A DNA stretch of 38,322 bases, from positions 1 to 38,322 of the forward strand of contig JAIXYN010000034.1 in the NCBI GenBank assembly GCA_027490195.1, given 5' to 3'. Positions 30,118-38,322 of this stretch are shown piece after piece. The notes beneath the pieces are model-generated. The model had not been told where the DNA came from. It did no database searches and worked only from the letters and a program-made list of their open reading frames with translations. This stretch comes from Verrucomicrobiaceae bacterium (GTDB lineage Bacteria; Verrucomicrobiota; Verrucomicrobiia; Verrucomicrobiales; Verrucomicrobiaceae). The translations under genes were made by a program, and so were the position numbers. Position 1 is the stretch's first letter. Each line of letters starts with the position of its first letter.

Positions 30118-33100
30118 ATGCGCATCGACCTCACCCTGCTTTTCACGCTCCTCGCCTCCTCAGCAGTGGCGGCGCAGCCGATTGGCTTCAACAAAGACAT
30201 CCGCCCCATCCTCGCGGACGCCTGCTTCCACTGCCACGGCCCCGATCCAGGAACGCGCAAGGCCGGTCTGCGGCTCGATACCGAAGCCGGATTCTTCACC
30301 GCCAAAGAAGGTGAGAAGCCCACCGTCATCAAAAATCAGCCCGAGATCAGCAACCTCTTCCAGCGCCTCATCACCAAGGATGAAGACGAGCTCATGCCGC
30401 CGCCAGAGTCGCACAAGACGCTCAAGCCAGAGCAGATCGCACTGGTGAAAGAATGGATCGCCCAAGGCGCACCATGGCAGCCACATTGGTCGCTCATCCA
30501 GCCTCAGCGCTCCGCAGAGCCGCAGGTCAAAGACAGCGCCTGGGTCAAGACTCCGGTGGATCGCTTCATCCTTTCCAAGCTCGAAGCCACCGGCCTCAAG
30601 CCCGCCGCGCAGGCAGATGCACACGCGCTCATCCGTCGCGTTTCGCTCGACATCACCGGCCTGCCACCTGCGCCAGAGCTCGTCGCCCGCTACGCGCCAA
30701 AGGATGGCTCCCCAATCTCCGACGCAGCCTATTCGGCCCTCGTCGATGAACTCCTCAAATCCCCCGCCTATGGCGAGCACCGCGCCCGCTACTGGCTGGA
30801 TGCCGCACGCTATGCCGATACCCATGGTCTCCACTTCGACAAAGCGCGCGAGATCTGGCCCTACCGCGACTGGGTCGTCAAAGCCTTCAATCGCAACGAG
30901 CCCTTCAATCAGTTCACCATCGAGCAGATCGCCGGCGACCTCCTGCTCAAGCCCACCGACGACCAGCTCATCGCCACCGGCTTCCAGCGCTGCAACATCA
31001 CCACCAACGAAGGCGGCACCATCGATGACGAAAACCTGGCCATCTACGCCAGCGACCGCGTGCAGACCCTCGGCTGGGTTTACATGGGCCTCACCACCAA
31101 CTGCGCCCAGTGCCATGATCACAAATTCGATCCCATCACCCAGCGCGACTACTACTCGCTCGCAGCCTTCTTCCGCAACACCACGCAGAAGCCCAAGGAC
31201 GGCAATGTGAAGGACGGCCTCGGTCCCATCCTCTTACTCCCTACCGACAAAGACCGCCCGCGCTGGAACGCTCTCCCTGCGGAGATCGCCGCTACCAAAG
31301 TGAAGCAGGACGACGCACGCAAACACGCCAAGCCCCTCTTTGACCTCTGGCTCACCACTGCCAAGCCAGAAGACTTCGACAAAGATGTGCCCACCAAGGG
31401 CATGATCGCCCACGTCCCGCTGACAGAAGGCACCGGCGCACAAGTCTCCGCCACCTGCGGCGAGGCGAAGACCTTCAAAGCCACCGGCGAAGTCACCTGG
31501 AAGCCCGATGGCAAACTCGGCCCCGCCCCGGTGATGAAACCCGGCAGCACTTTTGCGATCGGCGACGTGGGTGATTATGAAAAAGACCACGCCTTCAGCT
31601 ACGGTGCCTGGGTGCGCGCAGGTCGCGCCGGGGTCTCCGGCAGCATCCTCGCCCGCATTGACGAAAAGAACGGCTATCGCGGCTGGGACCTTTGGCAGAG
31701 CGACACCAAGCTCTCCGTCCACCTCGTCAGCAAATGGCCCGACGATGCGTTCAAAGTCACCACCGCCAAACCCGCCCTGATCCCTGGCGTCTGGCAGCAC
31801 GTCTTCGTTACTTACGATGGCAAAGGCAAGACCGGCAGCGTGCGCATCTTTGTCGATGGCGTCGAAGCTCCCCTCAAGCCCAACAACAACGCCCTCAAAG
31901 GCAGCATCAAGACCCCCACCCCCACCCGCATCGGCCAACGCAGCGAAGGTGCCTACTTCACCGACGGCGGCGTGCAGGATGTGCGCGTCTATGACCGCCA
32001 GCTCTCCGCCACGGAAGTGATGACCCTTTCCAAAGTCGGCCCGCTGCACGCCATGCTCGCCGCAAAGAAGCGCGACCCCAAGCAGCAGGAGGCGCTGTTT
32101 GAGCACTACCTCACCACTCGTGACGCAGCTTATCAAACCGCGCTCGCCACCAGCGCGAAACTCACCGCCGAGCAGGAAGCCATCAAAGCCCGCAGCCCCC
32201 TCACCCACATTCAGGAAGAACGCATGGACTCCAAGCCCATGGCCAACATCCTCATGCGCGGCCAGTATGACAAAGTCGGCGATGCCGTCGAAGCCGCCGT
32301 CCCCGCCGCCCTTGGCAAACTCTCCGCCGATGCACCCAAGAACCGCCTCGGCCTCGCCAAGTGGCTCGTCAGTCCACAGAACCCGCTCACCGCACGCGTC
32401 ACGGTCAATCGCTTCTGGCAGGAGCTCTTCGGCACCGGCCTGGTCAAGACCAGCGAAGACTTCGGCATCATGGGCAATCCTCCCACACACCCCGAACTGC
32501 TCGATTGGCTCGCTGTGGAATTCCGCGAAAGCGGCTGGGACGTGAAGCGCCTCTTCAAGCTCTTCGTCACCTCTTCCGCCTATCGTCAGGCCGCCATCCT
32601 CACCCCGGAGAAGATCGAAAAAGACCGCGACAACGCCCTCCTCTCACGCGGCCCGCGCTTCCGCATGGATGCTGAGATGATCCGCGACTACGCCCTCGCA
32701 GTCAGCAGCACCCTCTCCCCCAAGATGGGCGGTCCCGGCACCATGCCCTACCAGCCCGAAAACGTCTGGGAAGTCGTCGGCATGGGCACCGAAAAGTACA
32801 AGCAGGACAACGGCGAAAACCTCTACCGCCGCACCCTCTACAACTTCTGGAAGCGCACCGCCCCCTCCCCCAACATGGAGGTCTTCAACGCCCCCACCCG
32901 TGAAGTCAGTTGCGTCCGCCGCGACCGCACCAACACCCCGCTGCAGGCCCTTGTCACCATGAACGACCCCCAGTTCATCGAAGCCGCCCGCAACCTCGCC
33001 CAGCACACCCTCGAAAACGTCAAAGGCGACGACACCGCCAAGTTCACCGCCATCGCCGAACACGTGCTCTGCCGTCCCCTCAAAGCCCAGGAAACCCCCA

Positions 33101-33279
33101 TCCTCACCGCCAGCCTCACCGACCTCCGCAAATTCTACACCGCCCAGTCAGCCGACGCCGAAGCCCTCCTCAAAGTCGGCGAATCCAAAACCGACACCAA
33201 CCTCCCCAAGCCCGAACTCGCCGCCTGGACGATGCTTTGCAACGAGCTCATGAATCTGGACGAAGTGCTAAATAAGTAA
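30118..33279 (+). CDS. PSCyt1-DUF1549-LamG-DUF1553 exported protein
   Basis: A 1053-residue exported protein of a type expanded in Planctomycetes and Verrucomicrobia, without an established reaction. Signal peptide MRIDLTLLFTLLASSAVAAQ, then a Planctomycete cytochrome-c-like domain (about 22-120) with the haem-type motif Cys36-x-x-Cys39-His40 and MPPP near 93. DUF1549 follows (about 140-350) with a second CxxCH at Cys329-His333 in NCAQCHDHKFDP. A LamG/concanavalin-like domain (about 475-640, with WQHVFVTYDGKGKTGSVRIF) is inserted before DUF1553 (about 742-1010, with RVTVNRFWQELFGTGLVKTS). The start at 30118 gives the signal peptide. It is followed by a lipoprotein gene and a DUF1501 gene, its usual partner. 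Electron transfer linked to polymer breakdown is often suggested but unproven. Confidence 0.93.
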   Translation: MRIDLTLLFTLLASSAVAAQPIGFNKDIRPILADACFHCHGPDPGTRKAGLRLDTEAGFFTAKEGEKPTVIKNQPEISNLFQRLITKDEDELMPPPESHKTLKPEQIALVKEWIAQGAPWQPHWSLIQPQRSAEPQVKDSAWVKTPVDRFILSKLEATGLKPAAQADAHALIRRVSLDITGLPPAPELVARYAPKDGSPISDAAYSALVDELLKSPAYGEHRARYWLDAARYADTHGLHFDKAREIWPYRDWVVKAFNRNEPFNQFTIEQIAGDLLLKPTDDQLIATGFQRCNITTNEGGTIDDENLAIYASDRVQTLGWVYMGLTTNCAQCHDHKFDPITQRDYYSLAAFFRNTTQKPKDGNVKDGLGPILLLPTDKDRPRWNALPAEIAATKVKQDDARKHAKPLFDLWLTTAKPEDFDKDVPTKGMIAHVPLTEGTGAQVSATCGEAKTFKATGEVTWKPDGKLGPAPVMKPGSTFAIGDVGDYEKDHAFSYGAWVRAGRAGVSGSILARIDEKNGYRGWDLWQSDTKLSVHLVSKWPDDAFKVTTAKPALIPGVWQHVFVTYDGKGKTGSVRIFVDGVEAPLKPNNNALKGSIKTPTPTRIGQRSEGAYFTDGGVQDVRVYDRQLSATEVMTLSKVGPLHAMLAAKKRDPKQQEALFEHYLTTRDAAYQTALATSAKLTAEQEAIKARSPLTHIQEERMDSKPMANILMRGQYDKVGDAVEAAVPAALGKLSADAPKNRLGLAKWLVSPQNPLTARVTVNRFWQELFGTGLVKTSEDFGIMGNPPTHPELLDWLAVEFRESGWDVKRLFKLFVTSSAYRQAAILTPEKIEKDRDNALLSRGPRFRMDAEMIRDYALAVSSTLSPKMGGPGTMPYQPENVWEVVGMGTEKYKQDNGENLYRRTLYNFWKRTAPSPNMEVFNAPTREVSCVRRDRTNTPLQALVTMNDPQFIEAARNLAQHTLENVKGDDTAKFTAIAEHVLCRPLKAQETPILTASLTDLRKFYTAQSADAEALLKVGESKTDTNLPKPELAAWTMLCNELMNLDEVLNK

Positions 33280-33291
33280 TCACCACCTAGA

Positions 33292-33771
33292 ATGCAAGCC
33301 GACTGCCATCGTGCATCACTGTCAAAAACACGACCAGTCCTCTGGAGCGGCTTACTTCTGCTATTCCTGACAGGTTGTCTCGATTTTGGTGGCCAGGATG
33401 AATGGCTGGCCACTGATGTTACGAATGTGCATCTTGAGCAGATCAAGCACACCACACTCATTCCACTGCCTGCCGGCACCAAAGGCCTTGCCTACCTGGT
33501 GGACAACGGGGGTATTGATGGAGCAATGGCAGCTAAGGTACAAATTCCTTCAGACAAGGTGGCCGAACTGCTCTCCGCTGATATTTTCACCAAAGGTAAA
33601 CCAGAAGCTCCTGCTCAAGGGATTGGCCGAGACCGTCCTTGGTGGAAACCAGAAGAACTTGTCTCTCCAATTTCGCGCACACTGCAGATCAAAGGCAATC
33701 AATTTCTAGGTTGCATCCTCGGCACAAACGGCGGCGATCATTTTCTCTACATCACTTGGTTTGATACCTAA
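33292..33771 (+). CDS. small lipoprotein inserted in the DUF1553-DUF1501 pair
   Basis: A 159-residue predicted lipoprotein whose signal ends in LTGC at Cys29 (LWSGLLLLFLTGC). The mature part (LDFGGQDEWLATDVTNVHLE, with a PSDKVAELLSADIFTKGKPE stretch) is not recognised. It begins 13 bp after the DUF1553 gene and ends 9 bp before the DUF1501 gene, so it is probably co-transcribed. Its base composition looks less GC-biased than its neighbours, which may mean later acquisition. A roughly 28-residue N-terminal signal is long; a later start is not available in frame before the hydrophobic stretch. Confidence 0.82.
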   Translation: MQADCHRASLSKTRPVLWSGLLLLFLTGCLDFGGQDEWLATDVTNVHLEQIKHTTLIPLPAGTKGLAYLVDNGGIDGAMAAKVQIPSDKVAELLSADIFTKGKPEAPAQGIGRDRPWWKPEELVSPISRTLQIKGNQFLGCILGTNGGDHFLYITWFDT

Positions 33772-33780
33772 TACACCACC

Positions 33781-35229
<1,449 letters not shown>

Positions 35230-35260
35230 TTGAAGAAAACAAGGACAATCGCCAGGCTGC

Positions 35261-35281
35261 GCGGTGACTCATCGTCACCGC
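35261..35281. terminator. candidate bidirectional hairpin between convergent genes
   Basis: GCGGTGAC (35261-35268), a five-base loop TCATC, and GTCACCGC form an 8-bp GC-rich stem. It lies between the stop of the DUF1501 gene and the end of the convergent FHA gene, whose stop codon is inside the right arm. No T-run follows on either strand, so it would be an atypical terminator. Confidence 0.4.
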
Positions 35282-36273
35282 CGCGCCGCTCGTCTGCTTT
35301 TCCACTTCTCCCAGCCCAACATCATTACAAACAGGCCGCCCAGCACCATGCCGGGCCCTGCCAGTGCAAAGAGCTGTTTCTGACTTTCCTCCTCCGCATT
35401 GTGCTTGGCCAGTGATCGGTACTGCGTGCCATCAACCTCCAGCGTTGCCACCTTCAGCGTTCCTTGAGTGCCCAGCATGTTCAGTTTCTTGTTGTCGAAA
35501 TGCTCTTTCACAAACCCAATTTTAGCCACACTCCCCGGTCGGCTCCACATGGGATTGTAGCGCAGATCGTCCGGCAATTCGATGGTACGCGGCAGCCCCA
35601 GATCTGTGCGCAGTTCCGTGGTTCTGCGCGCCTTCCGGCCACGAACCAAGACTCCCGTGATCCGCCCTTCTTTGATGACAAGGTCAGCCGGTTTAAGTGG
35701 CCCGGACACATCGAAAAAAGCCAGCTTGGTGGTCAATCCGCCGATACCTATCAGCACCAGACCGATCAAAATCATCAGCAGGTGATCCCGCTTGCCCCGC
35801 GCCAGACTGGTTACGTCACCCAGCTCGGTACGGTAAATGACGCGCGGTGAAGGAACGCGTTCGGGCATCGGAGTGCGGACGACAGATGGCTGTTCAGGCT
35901 CCTCTACAATAGGAGGAGGATCGATTTGCAGCGGCTGAAAGGAATTCGGCGTCAGGCTTGGCTGAGCCTGCATCACTGGAGCCCTAGTCGCCTCGGATTC
36001 ATCCCGGTAAACCAGTTCCAGCTGCCCGGCCACAATGCGGTCTCCATCATTCAACACCGTCACGCGCACAGGCTGCCCGTTGACCCACACCGCCGCCCCT
36101 TCATAGGCCCCCAGGTGCCAGCCTCCCTCAAGCTCAGCAATCACAAAATGCCTCGGCATCAGTCCCATCTCCGCCCGCACCGGAATATGCACCGACGGAT
36201 CACTCCCCACACAGGTCTCCCCGCCCGACAAAGGCATGAAATGGCCCGTAGGGGCGATCAAGGAACGCGACAT
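35275..36273 (-). CDS. FHA-domain membrane protein
   Basis: A 332-residue protein. Residues about 18-90 are a forkhead-associated domain: VGSDPSVHIPV, PRHFVIAELEGGWHL, then VNGQPVRVTVLNDGD, a fold that binds phosphothreonine. The usual arginine of the GR-S pattern is replaced (VGSD), so binding may be altered. A proline-rich linker follows (about 105-150). Membrane segments are at about 164-182 and 301-320, with a roughly 115-residue extracytoplasmic or lumenal region between, and an arginine-rich end. Partners and signal are unknown. No kinase or phosphatase gene adjoins. It is convergent with the DUF1501 gene. Confidence 0.82.
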   Translation of the reverse strand: MSRSLIAPTGHFMPLSGGETCVGSDPSVHIPVRAEMGLMPRHFVIAELEGGWHLGAYEGAAVWVNGQPVRVTVLNDGDRIVAGQLELVYRDESEATRAPVMQAQPSLTPNSFQPLQIDPPPIVEEPEQPSVVRTPMPERVPSPRVIYRTELGDVTSLARGKRDHLLMILIGLVLIGIGGLTTKLAFFDVSGPLKPADLVIKEGRITGVLVRGRKARRTTELRTDLGLPRTIELPDDLRYNPMWSRPGSVAKIGFVKEHFDNKKLNMLGTQGTLKVATLEVDGTQYRSLAKHNAEEESQKQLFALAGPGMVLGGLFVMMLGWEKWKSRRAARR

Positions 36274-36334
36274 TCCAGTACGCTACGAACAGCCCCAAAA
36301 ATAGGCAAGGACAAGTCGCTTCATATCACTTCGT

Positions 36335-37054
36335 TTACCGATTCAATCCCCTGTACTTCCCCGGTGCCATCCCCGCATACCGCGAGAAGTGACGCGTAAA
36401 CGCGCTCTGATCACACCACCCCGTCTCAATCGCAATATCAGCCAGCGAGCTATCCGTCTCACGCAGAAGCCTCGTCACCTCATCCAGCCGCAGCTTGTGC
36501 AGCAGTTGCAGCGGACTCATTTGAAACAGGCGCTGCACCCGCTGCTCGAACTGATACACACTCAGCCCCGCCTTCTTCGCGATATCCTCAATCCGCAGGC
36601 TCTCCGCAAAGTGCTGCTGCATGTGCTTCAGCGCCGTCGCCAGTTCCGCAAAGCCACCCGCCTTGTCACTCGGCGCATTCAGATCCCGCGAAATGCCCGT
36701 CACGCCGATGATTCTCCCAATCGCGCCACGCAGTGCATGCTTCGTCGTCAGACACCAACCCGCTTTATGCCCGGGATAAATGTGCAGCTCCAACTGATGC
36801 TCCACCGGCTTGCCCGTCTTCAGCACCGCCTCATCCTGCCGCGCATAGCTCGCCGCCAGCGCCGCAGGAAACACCTCCGCAGGCCGTTTGCCAATCAGCT
36901 TCATCTTGTCACCACCCGCACACCGATCCGCCAGCGTCTGATTCACCCGCACATACCGCCCCGCCGCATCCTTGATAAAAAACACCACATCCGGCATTGC
37001 ATCAAACAGCGCCTCCGTGGTTGCATGCTCAGAGAAAAGGCCGGTGGATTCCAT
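36335..37054 (-). CDS. PAS-AraC family transcriptional regulator
   Basis: A 239-residue regulator. Residues about 12-125 form a PAS sensor domain (FDAMPDVVFFIKDAAGRYVR, then VNQTLADR and GVTGISRDL at the end). Residues about 135-239 are the AraC DNA-binding domain with two helix-turn-helix units, ending SAFTRHFSRYAGMAPGKYRG. It is divergent from the DapA-family gene with 214 bp between. Such adjacency suggests control of that gene. The PAS ligand is unknown. I chose the ATG at 37054 because the PAS domain starts soon after it. Confidence 0.9.
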   Translation of the reverse strand: MESTGLFSEHATTEALFDAMPDVVFFIKDAAGRYVRVNQTLADRCAGGDKMKLIGKRPAEVFPAALAASYARQDEAVLKTGKPVEHQLELHIYPGHKAGWCLTTKHALRGAIGRIIGVTGISRDLNAPSDKAGGFAELATALKHMQQHFAESLRIEDIAKKAGLSVYQFEQRVQRLFQMSPLQLLHKLRLDEVTRLLRETDSSLADIAIETGWCDQSAFTRHFSRYAGMAPGKYRGLNR

Positions 37055-37185
37055 CGTTTTGACTGAATTGGCAGTCCCTCAGCCAAAAAGCAATCAAGAC
37101 CCTTCAGCGCCTCCCCTCCATCCTGTCCTCACGACGCATTCTCAAACCCTATCCCTCCACCTCGCCCCAACCTCCGCGCCCACTC

Positions 37186-37227
37186 CAATTTTCAATTCCC
37201 AGTTTTCAGTTCTCAGTTTGCAGTCCC
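37186..37227. repeat. heptamer tandem repeat (six 7-bp units)
   Basis: Six abutting 7-bp units: CAATTTT, CAATTCC, CAGTTTT, CAGTTCT, CAGTTTG, CAGTCCC, consensus CARTTYY. It lies between the divergent regulator and DapA-family genes, about 40 bp before the latter's ATG. Heptameric tandem repeats of this sort are known from cyanobacteria and other phyla. The position could affect the promoter or be neutral. Confidence 0.75.
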
Positions 37228-37268
37228 GCCCACCCAGCCACTCCACCTTCGCCCACTCACGTATCCCC

Positions 37269-38180
37269 ATGCCCCATCCCTCCCAATCTCTCCCCCGCTG
37301 GTCCGGCGTCTTCCCCGCCGTCGTCACTCAGCTCCACGAAGATCAGTCCCTCGATCTCCCCGCCTCAGCCCGCCACTTCGAAGCCCTCATCGACTCCGGC
37401 ATCTCCGGCCTCATCGTTTGCGGCTCCCTCGGCGAAAACCAATGCCTGCAGCCCGATGAAAAACGCGCCGTCTTGAAGTGCGCCATCGAAACCGCCAAAG
37501 GCCGCATCCCCGTCGTCAGCGGCGTGGCGGAAATGAGCACCCGCGCCGCCATCCAATACATGCAGGATGGCGAGCAACTCGGCGCCGCAGGCTTCATGGT
37601 CATGCCCCCCATGGTTTACAAGAGCGATCCCCGCGAGACCGAGCACTGGTTCCGCACCCTGGCCAAAGCCACTCCCCTGCCCTGGATGCTCTACAACAAT
37701 CCCGTCGGCTATCACACCGACGTCACGCCCGAAATGTTCGCCCAGATCGCCGACATCGAAAACCTCACCTCCATCAAGGAAAGCAGCGCCAACCCCCGTC
37801 GCATCACCGAACTGCGGAATCTCGTCGGAGATCGCTACCAACTCTTCACCGGCGTGGATGACCTCATCCTCGAATGCTCCATCCTCGGCATCGACGGCTG
37901 GGTCGCCGGCAGCGGCAGCGCTTTTCCAAAGGAAAACCAGCATCTCTGGGACCTCACCCGCGCAGGCCGCTGGGACGAAGCCCGCACCCTCTACCGCTGG
38001 ATGCAGCCCCTCATGAAGCTGGATACCCACATCCACTTCGTGCAATACATCAAGCTCCTCTGCCAGGAGACCGGCCTCGGCAAAGAATGGTGCCGCGAGC
38101 CCCGCCTCCCCCTCGCTGGCACCGAGCGCGATCAAGTCCTCAAGATCATCCGCGACTCCCTCGCCAAGCGCCCTGCATAA
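37269..38180 (+). CDS. DapA-family aldolase/deaminase, possibly pyrroline-4-hydroxy-2-carboxylate deaminase
   Basis: A 303-residue TIM-barrel enzyme of the dihydrodipicolinate synthase/N-acetylneuraminate lyase family. The Schiff-base lysine is Lys170 (SIKESS) and the catalytic tyrosine Tyr142 (LYNNPVGY). The motif GSLGEN at 52-57 replaces the GTTGE of true DapA, so a lysine-pathway role is unlikely. The pattern WSGVFPAVVTQLHEDQSLDL, VMPPMVYKSDPRET and YRWMQPLMKLDTH resembles, as I recall, the hydroxyproline-pathway deaminase, which turns 1-pyrroline-4-hydroxy-2-carboxylate into 2-oxoglutarate semialdehyde. No other hydroxyproline gene is inside the window; they might lie to the right. The ATG at 37269 starts the barrel; upstream codons are low-complexity. 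It is divergent from the PAS-AraC regulator. Confidence 0.88.
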   Translation: MPHPSQSLPRWSGVFPAVVTQLHEDQSLDLPASARHFEALIDSGISGLIVCGSLGENQCLQPDEKRAVLKCAIETAKGRIPVVSGVAEMSTRAAIQYMQDGEQLGAAGFMVMPPMVYKSDPRETEHWFRTLAKATPLPWMLYNNPVGYHTDVTPEMFAQIADIENLTSIKESSANPRRITELRNLVGDRYQLFTGVDDLILECSILGIDGWVAGSGSAFPKENQHLWDLTRAGRWDEARTLYRWMQPLMKLDTHIHFVQYIKLLCQETGLGKEWCREPRLPLAGTERDQVLKIIRDSLAKRPA

Positions 38181-38265
38181 ACGCTCCCCAAGTGATGCGG
38201 CCCCTCCTACCCGCACTCCGCCTCCGCAATTCCCCACCACTCCGCCATCGCGCCAGCAGAGTAGT

Positions 38266-38285
38266 CCGCACAGTCCCCTGTGCGG
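38266..38285. terminator. hairpin downstream of the DapA-family gene
   Basis: CCGCACAG, loop TCCC, and CTGTGCGG form an 8-bp perfect stem 85 bp past the stop codon. It has no T-run. A related CTGTGCGGGTCCG occurs in repeat R4, so it may be a dispersed-repeat hairpin rather than a terminator. Confidence 0.4.
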
Positions 38286-38322
38286 CGCTCCGCCATCACC
38301 CACCACTCCGCCCCCCCTCCAA

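Noticed and set aside
31234..32490. 418-codon antisense frame in the DUF1549/DUF1553 gene
   Set aside because: The sense strand encodes LamG and DUF1553 domains; the antisense product is a compositional shadow.
37186..37227. Possible CRISPR or iteron origin
   Set aside because: The units are 7 bp without spacers, and no replication gene or DnaA-box cluster is nearby.

Overview
The window is bacterial, and its gene content points to the phylum Verrucomicrobiota, most likely a relative of Prosthecobacter or Verrucomicrobium. This is an inference from three DUF1501 proteins, a cytochrome-like PSCyt1/DUF1549/DUF1553 protein, a secreted sulfatase, a very large autotransporter-repeat protein with a PEP-CTERM tail, almost no Shine-Dalgarno sequences, and intergenic regions full of short dispersed repeats. 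No rRNA, tRNA, CRISPR array or intact insertion sequence was seen.

Layout, left to right. Positions 480-1973 (minus) hold a secreted formylglycine-type sulfatase. Divergent from it, 2382-9490 is a tripartite RND efflux locus: a TetR-family repressor with a tandem palindromic operator over its own start codon, a lipoprotein membrane-fusion protein, an HAE1-type RND pump and an outer-membrane channel lipoprotein. A tandem 168-bp repeat and a long inverted repeat lie inside this locus. Positions 10085-13646 (minus) carry two separate Tat-type DUF1501 proteins. Positions 13778-16886 form a compact bicarbonate cassette: a divergent LysR regulator, an SbtA-type bicarbonate transporter, an SbtB-like PII protein and a beta-carbonic anhydrase with a lipoprotein signal. 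Positions 17026-22494 (minus) are an 1822-residue surface protein built from three different modules, each present twice.

Positions 23307-27107 (minus) are an orphan phage-like module: a terminase large subunit, a protein with a tail tape-measure C-terminal motif, a nonsense-interrupted mini-ORF repeating that motif, and a small membrane protein. The two large genes share a conserved 33-bp leader and no other phage structural gene is visible. A repeat-rich stretch follows (27108-30117) with a DUF4062 fragment, a short transposase remnant and two small exported proteins. Positions 30118-35229 are a DUF1549/DUF1553 protein, a small lipoprotein and a third DUF1501 protein in one orientation. The window closes with an FHA-domain membrane protein, a PAS-AraC regulator and a divergent DapA-family enzyme that resembles pyrroline-4-hydroxy-2-carboxylate deaminase.

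The least explained items are the phage-like pair with its shared leader and decayed mini-ORF, the bicarbonate cassette with an exported carbonic anhydrase, and the dispersed repeat families. All similarity statements rest on reading by eye; none was checked against a database.
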